64,000 nt of DNA from Hymenobacter telluris (GTDB lineage Bacteria; Bacteroidota; Bacteroidia; Cytophagales; Hymenobacteraceae), in the NCBI RefSeq assembly GCF_017313265.1, contig NZ_JAFLQZ010000003.1, positions 526,767 through 590,766 on the forward strand, written 5' to 3'. The notes below the pieces were generated by a model. That model had not been told where the DNA came from. It ran no database searches and worked only from the letters and a program-made list of their open reading frames with translations. Every line of letters starts with the position of its first letter. Positions within the stretch are counted from its first letter, which is position 1. The position numbers were made by a program, and so were the translations under genes. Of this stretch, positions 7,643-16,392 are shown in pieces.

Positions 7643-8686
7643 ATGTCCACAATCCCTGAGCTGCAGGAGCTGCTTTCGCAACCCCGGCAGGTTTTCATTA
7701 CCACGCACCACAAACCCGATGCCGATGCTCTTGGCTCGTCGTTGGGGTTGGCAGGTTACCTCCGCAAAAAAGGCCACACGGTAACCGTTGTGACGCCTTC
7801 CGACTACCCCGATTTCCTGGCCTGGATGCCCGGCAACAACGAGGTAATCGTGTACGACTCGCGCCAGAATGATGCGCAGGTGCAGGAAATCATCGGGACG
7901 GCCGAAGTGCTGTTCTGTCTGGATTTCTCCTGCCTGAACCGCATCAACGAGATGGGCGAGTACATCCGGCAAGCCCCTGGCACCAAGGTACTCATCGACC
8001 ACCATCAGGAACCCGAGCAGTTTGCCGACCTCGATTTCTCGAACTCGAAAGCGGCTGCTACGGCCGAATTGGTGTTCGAGGTGATTCGCGACTTGGGCGA
8101 CCAGGACCTGATTGACGCGGGTATCGGCGAGTGTTTGTATGCCGGCATCATGACGGATACCGGCTCGTTCCGGCACCCCAGTACCTCACGCAACGTGCAC
8201 CTCATTATTGCTGAATTGCTGAACGCCGGCATCAACCTCTCCGACGTGCACCGCCGCATCTACGACTCGCACTCGGAAATGCGGCTGCGGTTCCTGGGCT
8301 TCGTGCTCAAGGATAAGCTGCGGGTGCTGCGCGAATACAACACGGCTTACATTGCCATCACGCAGCAAGAGCTGAAAGAGTACGACTCGAAAACCGGTGA
8401 TACCGAAGGCCTTGTCAACTTTGCGCTCAGCATCGAAGGCATTGTGTTTGCGGCCGTACTCATCGACCGGGGCCAGGCCGTTAAGATTTCGTTCCGCTCG
8501 GTGGGCGACTTCTCGGTGAGCACCTTCTCGCGTGAGCATTTCCAGGGCGGCGGCCACCACAACGCAGCCGGCGGCATCAGCCACACGTCTCTCGACAGTA
8601 CCGTGCAACGTTTCCTCGACTTATTGCCTCACTACCAGAGCCAACTGGTGACGGCCCCGCTGGCAGTTGCGCCCCCGACGGTGTAA
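7643..8686 (+). CDS. nrnA: DHH-family bifunctional oligoribonuclease / pAp phosphatase
   Basis: 347 residues. The DHH domain has HKPDADA (23-29), the aspartate in CLDFSCLNR (residue 94), and the name-giving DHH (119-121). The DHHA1 domain ends with the substrate loop GGGHHNAAGG. NrnA-type enzymes degrade very short RNAs (nanoRNA) to mononucleotides and dephosphorylate 3'-phosphoadenosine 5'-phosphate in the cytoplasm. The start ATG gives the normal N-terminus. It is followed after 39 bases by the FKBP genes and may be co-transcribed with them. Confidence 0.92.
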   Translation: MSTIPELQELLSQPRQVFITTHHKPDADALGSSLGLAGYLRKKGHTVTVVTPSDYPDFLAWMPGNNEVIVYDSRQNDAQVQEIIGTAEVLFCLDFSCLNRINEMGEYIRQAPGTKVLIDHHQEPEQFADLDFSNSKAAATAELVFEVIRDLGDQDLIDAGIGECLYAGIMTDTGSFRHPSTSRNVHLIIAELLNAGINLSDVHRRIYDSHSEMRLRFLGFVLKDKLRVLREYNTAYIAITQQELKEYDSKTGDTEGLVNFALSIEGIVFAAVLIDRGQAVKISFRSVGDFSVSTFSREHFQGGGHHNAAGGISHTSLDSTVQRFLDLLPHYQSQLVTAPLAVAPPTV

Positions 8687-8725
8687 CTTGCCCGAAATTT
8701 TAATTTCCACCACCTTTTCTGCTTC

Positions 8726-9685
8726 ATGCATTTGCATCGCAACATTCTGAGTCTGGCCCTGGCGGCCGGCATCCTGGGCCTGGCTTCCTGCAACAAAGGC
8801 GGCGACTTCGCGAAAACCAAGTCCGGCATCGAATACAAAGTCTTCAAGAGCGAAGGCAAAAGCTACTCGCCCCGTGAGGTAAGTGCCGAGGGCGACGCCA
8901 CCTATAAAGACCGGATTGGCAAGATTCTGGCGCTGGACGTGGAATACCGCACTGCCAAAGATTCTATCCTGTTCAACTCCAGCAAGCAGCAAATGGGCAT
9001 TCCGATGCGCATTGAGTTGCAGGACGTGAAAGTGAAAGGTGGCCTGGAAGAAGCCATTGCTATGCTACAGCCCGGCGACTCGGCTGTGTTCCGCTTCAAT
9101 GTGGATACCATCTTCGCTAAGTCGTTCAAGCAGCCGGTGCCGCCCTTTATGAAGAAAGCCGGCAACACCATGACCATGCTGGTGAAAGCCCAGAAGGTGC
9201 AGACCCGCGACGAGGCCATGGCTGACCAGCAGAAAGCCGTTGCCGAGCAGCAGCAGAAAGCCGTTGCGCACGCCGCCGAGCAAAGCAAGAAAGACGATGC
9301 CATCCTGCAGGACTACATCAAGAAAAATAACCTGAACGCGCAGCGCGACTCGTCGGGCGTGTACTACCTGGTGACTACGCCCGGCACCGGCCCCAAGCCG
9401 AAAGTAGGCCAGACGGTTTCGGTGAAATACACCGGCAAGCTGCTCGACGGCAAAGTGTTCGACTCGTCGGAGAAGGCCCCAAACAACGGCAAGCCGATTG
9501 ACTTCGCCATTGGTGTCGGTCAGGTAATTCCGGGCTGGGATAAAGCCATTCCGTTGCTCAACAAAGGCAGCAAAGCCGTGCTGCTGATTCCTTCGCCGAT
9601 GGCCTACGGGCAGCGCGGTGCCGGTACCGACATCCCCGCCGATGCGCCGCTGCGCTTCGAGGTGGAGTTGGTGGATGTGAAGTAA
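8726..9685 (+). CDS. FKBP-type peptidyl-prolyl isomerase lipoprotein, two-domain
   Basis: 319 residues. It starts with a lipoprotein signal (lipobox LASC, cysteine near residue 22), so it should be anchored in a membrane facing the periplasm. An N-terminal FKBP-like domain (about 35-155) is degenerate. A lysine/glutamine-rich helix that looks like a coiled coil (about 160-195) links it to a C-terminal FKBP domain (about 215-319) with the standard VSVKYTGKLLDGKVFDSS, VIPGWD and PSPMAYG motifs. Such proteins isomerise X-Pro bonds and act as folding helpers for exported proteins. It is the first of four neighbouring FKBP genes and a close paralogue of the fourth. Confidence 0.93.
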   Translation: MHLHRNILSLALAAGILGLASCNKGGDFAKTKSGIEYKVFKSEGKSYSPREVSAEGDATYKDRIGKILALDVEYRTAKDSILFNSSKQQMGIPMRIELQDVKVKGGLEEAIAMLQPGDSAVFRFNVDTIFAKSFKQPVPPFMKKAGNTMTMLVKAQKVQTRDEAMADQQKAVAEQQQKAVAHAAEQSKKDDAILQDYIKKNNLNAQRDSSGVYYLVTTPGTGPKPKVGQTVSVKYTGKLLDGKVFDSSEKAPNNGKPIDFAIGVGQVIPGWDKAIPLLNKGSKAVLLIPSPMAYGQRGAGTDIPADAPLRFEVELVDVK

Positions 9686-9692
9686 AGAATAC

Positions 9693-9720
9693 ACCGCGCC
9701 GGATTTCCGGCGCGGTTTTT
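9693..9720 (+). terminator. Terminator between first and second FKBP genes
   Basis: 11-bp perfect stem ACCGCGCCGGA/TCCGGCGCGGT with a TTT loop followed by T4. It should reduce read-through into the second FKBP gene. Confidence 0.85.
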
Positions 9721-9740
9721 ACCTTTTGCCGCTTACCCCT

Positions 9741-10322
9741 ATGACACACTTATTCAAACGCTCCGTATTGCTTCGCCTGATGGCGGTCCTGCTGACGCTC
9801 ACGGCACCGGCTTTGTCGGGCTGTAAAGACGACAACAGCTCTGAGGACGCCGCCAACCGCGTGGCCGAGTACAAGGTGATTGACGACGGCTTGATTCAGG
9901 CTTACCTGACTCGGCACAACATCACTCAAGGCACGGGTGTCAATCAGTATCAGCGCCTGACCGATGCGTCTAATGACGGCTTGTACCTAGTGACGCTCGA
10001 AAACGGCCCCGGCACCACCAACATCATCAACGGCAACCGGGCCGAAATCAAGTACGTCGGCCGTTTTCTGCGGGCCACCAATGAAACAACGGTATTCGAC
10101 AACTCCACCGAAAACGGTATTCCCTGTGGTTGCCTGAGCGTATTGGTAGGAGCCGGCCAAGTAATCAAAGGCTGGGACGAAGGCTTGCTGAAGATGAAAA
10201 AAGGTGACCGGAAGCTATTATTGATTCCCTCTTACTTAGCTTATGGTCAGGCAGGATCACCTGGAAGCATTCCGGGCGACGAGCCGTTGGTATTTGATAT
10301 GACTGTGCTAGATGCGCGCTAA
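9741..10322 (+). CDS. FKBP-type peptidyl-prolyl isomerase lipoprotein, single-domain
   Basis: About 193 residues from the ATG at 9741; an upstream TTG frame extension was not used because the signal peptide begins naturally at MTHLFKRSVLLRLM. The lipobox LSGC places the mature N-terminal cysteine near residue 26. The single FKBP domain shows AEIKYVGRFL, VIKGWDEGLLKMKKGDRK and IPSYLAYG, but carries an insertion (STENGIPCGCLS) with a CxC pair in the flap region that its neighbours lack. It is probably a periplasmic folding helper. Confidence 0.9.
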   Translation: MTHLFKRSVLLRLMAVLLTLTAPALSGCKDDNSSEDAANRVAEYKVIDDGLIQAYLTRHNITQGTGVNQYQRLTDASNDGLYLVTLENGPGTTNIINGNRAEIKYVGRFLRATNETTVFDNSTENGIPCGCLSVLVGAGQVIKGWDEGLLKMKKGDRKLLLIPSYLAYGQAGSPGSIPGDEPLVFDMTVLDAR

Positions 10323-10341
10323 GCTTCATTGGCAACAAGCC

Positions 10342-10800
10342 ATGCGCACCAAGTGGTGGGTGGGCTTGCTGCAACTGCTGTTCCTATCGGCGGTGGCGCG
10401 GGCCCAAACGGGTCCGGTCACCGCCGATTCGCTTTCCGGGGCTGCGGCCAGCCTTACCACGGCGGGCGGGGTGCGGTATACGGTGCTGGCAGCCGGCAGC
10501 GGCGCGCGGCCACTGCCCCGGAGTCGGGTTACGGTGGCGTACCGTGGCTACCTGCCTACCGGACAGTTGTTTGATAGTTCGCCTAACAACCGACCATTGC
10601 GGTTTCGGGTGGGACAGGGCGAGGTCATTCCGGGCTGGGACGAATTGCTGCCGCTCTTGGCTGTTGGTACGCGCGTCCGCGCCTGGATTCCGGCCCGTTT
10701 GGCGTACGGCTCCCGCGGCGTAAAAGGCCCGGACGACACTTACATTATCCCTCCCGATACCGACCTGGTTTTCATGCTGGAGCTACTTTCAGCTCGTTGA
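10342..10800 (+). CDS. FKBP-type peptidyl-prolyl isomerase, secreted, minimal
   Basis: 152 residues from the ATG at 10342, chosen because a signal peptide (MRTKWWVGLLQLLFLSAVARAQ) starts there. An ATG at 10312 overlapping the previous stop would add ten polar residues. After the signal there is one FKBP domain with VTVAYRGYLPTGQLFDSS, EVIPGWDE and IPARLAYGSRG. It has no lipobox, so it should be soluble in the periplasm. It lies 19 bases after the second FKBP gene and is probably in the same transcript. Confidence 0.88.
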   Translation: MRTKWWVGLLQLLFLSAVARAQTGPVTADSLSGAAASLTTAGGVRYTVLAAGSGARPLPRSRVTVAYRGYLPTGQLFDSSPNNRPLRFRVGQGEVIPGWDELLPLLAVGTRVRAWIPARLAYGSRGVKGPDDTYIIPPDTDLVFMLELLSAR

Positions 10801-10839
10801 GCGAACTTACTTTCGCTACGATTCACCTTTTTTCCTGCT

Positions 10840-11904
10840 ATGATTTCCTTATCCAGCTTTTCCAAGGCCCTACTTACAGGCCTCACCGGGCTTGTGGTGC
10901 TAGGGCACACCGCTCAGGCCCAAACCAAGAAAACTCCAGTACCGGTTCGTAAGCCAACTACTGCCACAAAAGCACCCGCCAAAAAGCCGGTTGCTACCAA
11001 AACACCCGTGAAACCAGCGCAGCCCCAGGGCTTTAGCCGCACCAAATCGGGCATCGAGTACCGCATCTACCGGCGCAGCAATGGCCGCTATACGCTTCGC
11101 ACCGATGTAAACCCGGCCGGTGATCCTACCTATTCCACCCGTATTGGCAAAACCCTGGCGGCACACATGCAGTACCGCACGGCCAAGGACTCGCTGCTGT
11201 TCAGCTCGCGTAAGCAGCTAGGTATGGCCGCGCAGGTGCCGCTGGCCGCTCTTCAGGAGCGGGGCGGTATCGAGGAAGCGGTTACGCTGCTGCAAGCCGG
11301 CGACTCGGCCGTGTTTCGCTTCAACCTCGACTCTGTTTTTGCAAAGTCGTTCCGGCAACCAGTTCCTCCGTTTCTGCGCAAGGCTGGCAATACGCTCACG
11401 ATGCTAGTGAAAGCCCAAAAGCTGATGACTCCTGCCGAAGCGCAGGCCGAACAGCAGAAAATGATGGAACTGGCGCAGCAAAAAGCCGACGCCGATGCGG
11501 CCCAGTTCATTGCCAAAGACGACGCGCTGATTCAGGAGTACATGAAGAAAAACAACCTGACTGGGGTCAAGACCTCGGGCGGCACTTATTACGTTGTCAC
11601 CAAAGCTGGCACTGGCCCTAAGCCACAAGCAGGCCAGACTGTTTCGGTGCTCTACACCGGCATGCTGCTCGATGGCAAGGTATTCGACTCGTCGGAAAAG
11701 AATGGCGGCCAGCCCATTACCTTCCCGCTGGGCCGGGGCCAGGTAATCAGAGGTTGGGACCAAGGCTTGCTGGAATTAGCCCAGGGAACTAAGGCCATTT
11801 TGCTTATCCCGTCTCCTCTCGCCTATGGCTCCCGTGGTGCTGGCGCCGATATTCCCGCCAATGCCATCCTCCGCTTCGACGTGGAGTTGGTGGACGTGAA
11901 ATAG
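10840..11904 (+). CDS. FKBP-type peptidyl-prolyl isomerase, two-domain, secreted
   Basis: 354 residues. The signal peptide ends at AQAQ (about 28) and is followed by a lysine/proline/threonine-rich linker (KKTPVPVRKPTTATKAPAKK). Then come the same degenerate N-terminal FKBP-like domain as in the first gene (shared phrase GDSAVFRFN, then AKSF, QPVPPF), a helical linker, and a C-terminal FKBP domain with VSVLYTGMLLDGKVFDSS and IPSPLAYGSRGAGADIPA. Unlike the first gene it has no lipobox, so the two paralogues probably differ in location rather than chemistry. Its last codons merge with the arm of a bidirectional hairpin shared with recO. Confidence 0.93.
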   Translation: MISLSSFSKALLTGLTGLVVLGHTAQAQTKKTPVPVRKPTTATKAPAKKPVATKTPVKPAQPQGFSRTKSGIEYRIYRRSNGRYTLRTDVNPAGDPTYSTRIGKTLAAHMQYRTAKDSLLFSSRKQLGMAAQVPLAALQERGGIEEAVTLLQAGDSAVFRFNLDSVFAKSFRQPVPPFLRKAGNTLTMLVKAQKLMTPAEAQAEQQKMMELAQQKADADAAQFIAKDDALIQEYMKKNNLTGVKTSGGTYYVVTKAGTGPKPQAGQTVSVLYTGMLLDGKVFDSSEKNGGQPITFPLGRGQVIRGWDQGLLELAQGTKAILLIPSPLAYGSRGAGADIPANAILRFDVELVDVK

Positions 11905-11984
11905 AGAGATGGTGAAATGGTGAGTGTTCTGTTTGATTCCCTTGTGGGGTTAGAACGAACAACTCACCATTTCACCATCTCTAT
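11901..11984. terminator. Word-repeat hairpin between convergent FKBP gene and recO
   Basis: A 21-bp perfect arm (AGAGATGGTGAAATGGTGAG plus T) at 11905-11925 pairs with 11962-11982. Both arms are made of the repeated word GGTGAAATGGTGA. The ATAG of the FKBP stop region is part of the longer, slightly imperfect arm. The position suggests a bidirectional terminator. The same word family appears at 24237-24337. Confidence 0.7.
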
Positions 11985-11990
11985 TTTATC

Positions 11991-12707
11991 TTATTCTGCT
12001 AGCACTTCCGAGAGAATGGCTAGAGAGCGGACTTCGCCAAGCCGCTCAACGTGCAGCTGATAATAGCGGATTATCACATTGAGTAGCTCGCGCCGTACCC
12101 GACCGTTGGGAATAGTAACGCGGGTAGGGTCTTCAAGCAATTCGTCAATGTACTGCTCGAACTCCTGGAGGCGCAGCACGGCGGGGCCGCCGCCTTGGCT
12201 GGTGGGTACCGTGGCCGCAAAAGTTACCTGCGTGGTCAGTTCTTCGCCCGTCTCGACTCCAAAGCCCAGGTACGTGGCCAGTTTGAGTAGGAAACCCAGC
12301 GCAAAGTTCTCGTAGCCGCTGGTTTGCTGGTCGAAGGTTAGCAGGCTGTCGTGCAGAAACTGGAAAAGCGCCTCGTTTTCCTCTTCCTCCTGCATCGAGT
12401 GGCTTAGGATTTCGGATAGAACCAGCGCCACACTGCTCTTCTGCACATCGTAGGGAATGCTGCGGTACGACTCAGCGCAGCGAAATTCAGAAAGACGCGT
12501 GAGGCCACCGTTTTTCGAGGTGTAGGCCACCAGTTCCAGCAGCGTAAGCGGCTGAAACAGCGCAATCCGGCCTGGGGGCTTGGCTTTGCGTACGCCATTC
12601 ACCACGTAGCTCTGCACCCCCAGCCGCTCGGTATATATGCGCGCAATAATGCTGGTTTCGCGGTACTTGATGTAGCTCAGAACAACCCCTCGGGTTTTGA
12701 TTAGCAT
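11991..12707 (-). CDS. recO: DNA repair protein RecO
   Basis: 238 residues beginning MLIKTRGVVLSYIKYRETS, the typical RecO N-terminal OB fold, followed by the all-helical C-terminal part. RecO helps load RecA on SSB-coated single-stranded DNA together with RecR. The zinc-finger cysteines seen in some RecO proteins are not present here, as is common in this phylum. It lies downstream of porZ, from which it is separated by a word-repeat hairpin. Confidence 0.93.
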   Translation of the reverse strand: MLIKTRGVVLSYIKYRETSIIARIYTERLGVQSYVVNGVRKAKPPGRIALFQPLTLLELVAYTSKNGGLTRLSEFRCAESYRSIPYDVQKSSVALVLSEILSHSMQEEEENEALFQFLHDSLLTFDQQTSGYENFALGFLLKLATYLGFGVETGEELTTQVTFAATVPTSQGGGPAVLRLQEFEQYIDELLEDPTRVTIPNGRVRRELLNVIIRYYQLHVERLGEVRSLAILSEVLAE

Positions 12708-12711
12708 GTGG

Positions 12712-12795
12712 AGTTGAATGGTTGAATTGCTAAAGGGTTGGTTGCTCTCTGAAATTGTTGAACAACCAACCCTTTAGCAATTCAACAATTCAACT
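12712..12795. repeat. Word-repeat hairpin between porZ and recO
   Basis: Two 33-base arms (12712-12744 and 12763-12795) match at 32 positions with an 18-base loop. Each arm is built from AGTTGAATTG/GTTGAATTGC words followed by TAAAGGGTTGGTTG. It starts 7 bases after the porZ stop and ends 4 bases before the recO ATG, so it could act as a terminator or attenuator. Confidence 0.75.
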
Positions 12796-12802
12796 ATGCC
12801 GC

Positions 12803-15166
12803 CTATTTCTCTACTACGGCAATTTTGCTGACGCAGCCGTTCTTGCCGTCGGCATCCGACGACAGCACCAGATACACCCCCGACTGCACCTTGCGGCCGT
12901 TGTAGTCGCTCAGATTCCAGACAAGGCCGCCACCGGTGGCCGTGGTCTGGTACACCAGCTTCCCGGTCACATCGGTTATTTTAACAACGCCGTTGTTAGC
13001 CAAGCCCGTTATGCCTACCTGCCCGTTGAAGTTGGTGCGCACCGGATTCGGCGACACTTTGAAGCAGTCTTTGGGTGCGCCTTCAGTGACCGTAGCCGAG
13101 CCCCGGTAGGATACTACTCCCGCCGCAGTAGCCACGAATACTTCGCCGGTCTTATCATTCACAGCTATGTCGATGATGCTGTTGGAAGGCAGCGGGCTAT
13201 TATCAGTAGTGAAATGCAACAAGCCTTCGTCGGCGTTTTCGCTGAATAGCCATAGCCCCCGCTCGGTTCCGAACCACTTGCGGTTAGCTCCATCCACAGC
13301 CACTGCCTTTACTATATCGTCGGCCAGCGCGGCAAAGCCGATACCTTCGCCGCGCCGCACAATAGGCGTGGTGAAAGCCGGATTGCTACCGGCAACAAAT
13401 GCCGAGCCCGGATCGTCGAGCACGCCCACCCCTTTGGCAGTTCCCGCCCAAATAGCGCCTTTCCGGTCTTTGGCCAACGCGTAAATGGTGTTAGATGGCA
13501 GTCCATTGCTTTCCGTAAAATATAAAGGAGCTGCCTTCGAGACATCATCGTAAGCAAACAGGCCAGCTCCTGTGCTTCCTCCTTCCTTACGGAATTTCGA
13601 AACCCATACGGCACCAAAATCATCAAGCACCAGCCGATTGAGGTTGCTGAGTTCTTGGAAAGGAATAGTGCGCCACGTGTCAGTGCTTGGCGTAAGCACA
13701 AATAAGCCGGGGCCAGGCCGCTCATAGCGACGCGTAGCCACCCACACATCCCCATTAGGTGCGGCCACCGCATCCATTACCCGGGTGTATCTGGGGTCAC
13801 CTTGAACAGAACTTACCAAAGGCACCCCTGGCATTCCTTCGATATACTGTTTGAACTCGCCGGGGCCTTTCCACCGCAGCAAACCGTCGCCGTAACTGCA
13901 CACATAGAGGGTGCCATCAGCCGTTCGGGTTCCCCGAATCAGGTCTCGCATATCGGGCAACTGCGTGGTGGACGGGAAATTCTCCCGGGTATAATTAGTC
14001 CAACGGCCGTCTTTGTACTCGTAAAACCCTTTGTTGTTTCCTCGCTGGTTGGATGCCTCTTCGTAGCCGCCCGTGAAGATATTCACGGTGTTCGTGCGGG
14101 CATCCGCCAGCAGCCCAAACGCCGTGGCTTCCTGCGGGGCGTTGGTGGCAAAAGCCTCGTAGTTCTGGCGGTCGGTAGTTCGGAGCAGGCCCCGCTGCCC
14201 ATCGGCAATGTATAGATTACCGTCTCGGTCGCGCAGAGCAGCTTGCGGGTTAGGCGCATTGGCAACGGTAGTAAGAGGAGTTAGGGTGTTGCCCGCATTA
14301 GCCAGAACAGCTACCGTTCGGGTACTACCCGTTGCGCTGGTAATCAGCAGGCCTTCCGAGGATGAGGCTAGATTTAAGTACAGGTCCGCGTACACTGCAA
14401 ACAAGAACTGCCAACCCGTGCCGGCTACGTATCGCTGCACATTTCCAAAGCTACGGCCCGCATAAGCTTGTCCGTTGTGCGTAACCAGCGTGCGGTAGAC
14501 TCCGTCGGAACCAGGCAAATCAAGATTCCAGTTGCGGTAGTTAGCTTGGTCGGCGGTTAAGGGCGCCCGCAGGATGCCTTTATCGGTAGCCAGGAACAGG
14601 AAGCCACTGGCTACGGTACTCGCGTAGGCTTTAATCTGCGCGCCCTGCGGCCCGATGTTGGAGAAAGTGTCGCGCACTTCCATCTTGGTCATATCAAGCA
14701 CCACCAAGCCAAAATCACACGACAGATAGGCGTAGCGGCCATTGAAGGTAATGTGGTTGATGTTCTTTGAGCCCGTTAGCTGCTTGCGCTTGATGTCGTT
14801 GATGTTGCGGATGCGGGTACCGTCGGCGCTCAGCAGATCCAAGTTGCCGTCGCGGTACGCTACCAATACCTGGTCGGTGGTGGCATCGTAGGCTACTGTG
14901 CTAACACCAACGCTGTTGAGGCCGTCGCGGCGCGAAAGCAGCGTGGTGGTATTGGTTTCCTTATCGAAGTAAAAGAAGGCATCCTCCGCCGCCACATAAA
15001 TGCGTTTGCCGGCGTCGGCCATCACCCGGGCCCGACTGTTGGGCAGGTGCAGCTGCCAGTCGCCGTAGCCGGCGGTGCTTTGCGCCTGCGTGGTTGCGGG
15101 TGCCAGAAGTACAAAGCTTAGCAGGGATAAAGCGGCAACGCGTAATGTGGGTAGCAAACAAATCAT
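12803..15166 (-). CDS. porZ: T9SS attachment-complex protein PorZ
   Basis: 787 residues. A signal peptide (about 1-29) is followed by YGDWQLHLPNSRA and long stretches of two-component-regulator-type beta-propeller repeats (for example GVLDDPGSAF, FSENADEGLL). The C-terminal sandwich is KVSPNPVRTNFNGQVGITGL ... GRKVQSGVYLVLSSD, which resembles a T9SS type A domain. This matches PorZ, a cell-surface partner of PorU/PorV/PorQ that delivers A-LPS or its equivalent to the sortase. The gene is followed by recO and preceded by tdk, all on the minus strand. The partners porU and porV lie 42 kb away in this window. Confidence 0.9.
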   Translation of the reverse strand: MICLLPTLRVAALSLLSFVLLAPATTQAQSTAGYGDWQLHLPNSRARVMADAGKRIYVAAEDAFFYFDKETNTTTLLSRRDGLNSVGVSTVAYDATTDQVLVAYRDGNLDLLSADGTRIRNINDIKRKQLTGSKNINHITFNGRYAYLSCDFGLVVLDMTKMEVRDTFSNIGPQGAQIKAYASTVASGFLFLATDKGILRAPLTADQANYRNWNLDLPGSDGVYRTLVTHNGQAYAGRSFGNVQRYVAGTGWQFLFAVYADLYLNLASSSEGLLITSATGSTRTVAVLANAGNTLTPLTTVANAPNPQAALRDRDGNLYIADGQRGLLRTTDRQNYEAFATNAPQEATAFGLLADARTNTVNIFTGGYEEASNQRGNNKGFYEYKDGRWTNYTRENFPSTTQLPDMRDLIRGTRTADGTLYVCSYGDGLLRWKGPGEFKQYIEGMPGVPLVSSVQGDPRYTRVMDAVAAPNGDVWVATRRYERPGPGLFVLTPSTDTWRTIPFQELSNLNRLVLDDFGAVWVSKFRKEGGSTGAGLFAYDDVSKAAPLYFTESNGLPSNTIYALAKDRKGAIWAGTAKGVGVLDDPGSAFVAGSNPAFTTPIVRRGEGIGFAALADDIVKAVAVDGANRKWFGTERGLWLFSENADEGLLHFTTDNSPLPSNSIIDIAVNDKTGEVFVATAAGVVSYRGSATVTEGAPKDCFKVSPNPVRTNFNGQVGITGLANNGVVKITDVTGKLVYQTTATGGGLVWNLSDYNGRKVQSGVYLVLSSDADGKNGCVSKIAVVEK

Positions 15167-15226
15167 ATGCGGAGGATAAGAAATGCAGAAGGTCAGCAGT
15201 GCCCCTTCAACGCCGAATAACAGGAA

Positions 15227-15850
15227 TTAGTGCTTGCTCCGCTCGGTGGCTTCCAGAATTGCTTTTTCCTGCATGCCCGCTAAAAAACAAGGCCGACAAC
15301 GCGCCTCATACGCATCGGTTTCCCCGAGCAGAATCTTGTCTTCCGACGCCGACACCCGGAATGAATACGATGCAATTTCGCCGCAGCACACGCACACCGC
15401 GTGCACTTTGGTAACAAACTCGGCTACGGCCATCAGGGCGGGCATGGGCCCGAACGGCTGCCCCTGAAAGTCCATGTCGAGGCCGGCCACAATCACGCGG
15501 GTGCCACGGTTGGCTAGTTGCACGCACACATCAATCAGGCTCTCATCGAAAAACTGCGCTTCGTCGATGCCCACCACATCGGAGCCGGCCGCTAGCAGCA
15601 GCATTTCCTGGGCCAGCGCCACGGGCGTTGAGCGGATGCTGTTGGCGTTGTGCGACACCACATCCTCAACGTGGTAGCGGGTATCGAGAGCCGGCTTGAA
15701 GATTTCCACCCGCTGACGGGCAATTTTGGCGCGCTTGAGCCGGCGAATCAATTCTTCGGTTTTTCCCGAGAACATCGAGCCGCACACCACTTCAATCCAG
15801 CCCCGGCGGGGTACGTCGCGGCCATGGCCGCCGCGGGGTTCTATAAACAA
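15227..15850 (-). CDS. tdk: Thymidine kinase
   Basis: About 207 residues. The P-loop is GSMFSGKT, followed by [10 protein letters not shown]; the Walker B-like DEAQFF and a zinc ribbon (CVCCGE ... CRPC) identify the type II thymidine kinase of the salvage pathway. The start is placed at a TTG (15850), giving [20 protein letters not shown], because family members begin just there. Longer frames upstream run through a word repeat and look non-coding. It phosphorylates thymidine in the cytoplasm. Confidence 0.9.
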   Translation of the reverse strand: MFIEPRGGHGRDVPRRGWIEVVCGSMFSGKTEELIRRLKRAKIARQRVEIFKPALDTRYHVEDVVSHNANSIRSTPVALAQEMLLLAAGSDVVGIDEAQFFDESLIDVCVQLANRGTRVIVAGLDMDFQGQPFGPMPALMAVAEFVTKVHAVCVCCGEIASYSFRVSASEDKILLGETDAYEARCRPCFLAGMQEKAILEATERSKH

Positions 15851-15862
15851 CTTCGTGAAGAA

Positions 15863-16042
15863 TAACTGAGTGACGGAGTAACTGAGTGAGCATCTACAGG
15901 CGCTCTTTTCAGCCTGCACAAGCCTCAGCTTTGGCAGCCCAAATTACAACTTTACCTCCGGAAGCTACCACGGTTACGTGGTGGATTTCTGGGCTCGTTC
16001 GCCTATCGTTCAGACACTCAGCTGCTCAGCTAGCTACTCACT
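15863..16042. repeat. Degenerate word repeat pair (CTGAGT family)
   Basis: AACTGAGTGACGGAGTAACT and what follows (15863-15890) and the inverted CACTCAGCTGCTCAGC... (16015-16042) are imperfect inverted copies about 125 bases apart, made of the words CTGAGT and GAGTAACTGAG. The right copy overlaps the end of the ferredoxin gene. The same word family forms a clean hairpin at 47339-47432. Confidence 0.5.
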
Positions 16043-16357
16043 GGCATAGCGCACGTGCGGCAGCTTGGTGGCTTCGGGCACGCGGCCGGTTACGTCGCCT
16101 TCGGGCAGGTGGGTTTGGCAGGTAAGGCGCTCGGTAAGTTGGAGCCGGCCGGCGGCCTGGTAGCGCAATTCGGCGGCGGTGGGCGGCGTTAGGCTCTCGG
16201 CCCCGCTCACCAGAATGATGCGGCAGGTGGTGCACCGCCCTTTGGCCCCGCAGGCGTGCATCCAGTCGTGGCCGGCGGCTTGCAGGGCAGCCAGGAGCGT
16301 ACTACCGGCGGGCACGGGCACAGTAGCAGGCAGGTTTTGCACGGTGAGCGTAGGCAT
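16034..16357 (-). CDS. 2Fe-2S ferredoxin
   Basis: 107 residues with the plant-type ferredoxin pattern C36-x5-C42-x2-C45 (HACGAKGRCTTCR) and a fourth cysteine near 79 (LTCQTH). It is a soluble one-electron carrier. The partner is not identified; no reductase or oxygenase gene is adjacent. Upstream lies tdk (same strand) and divergently a conserved hypothetical gene. Confidence 0.88.
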   Translation of the reverse strand: MPTLTVQNLPATVPVPAGSTLLAALQAAGHDWMHACGAKGRCTTCRIILVSGAESLTPPTAAELRYQAAGRLQLTERLTCQTHLPEGDVTGRVPEATKLPHVRYASE

Positions 16358-16392
16358 TTTCCTTAACTTTCAGGCCTGAATATGGCTTTCCG

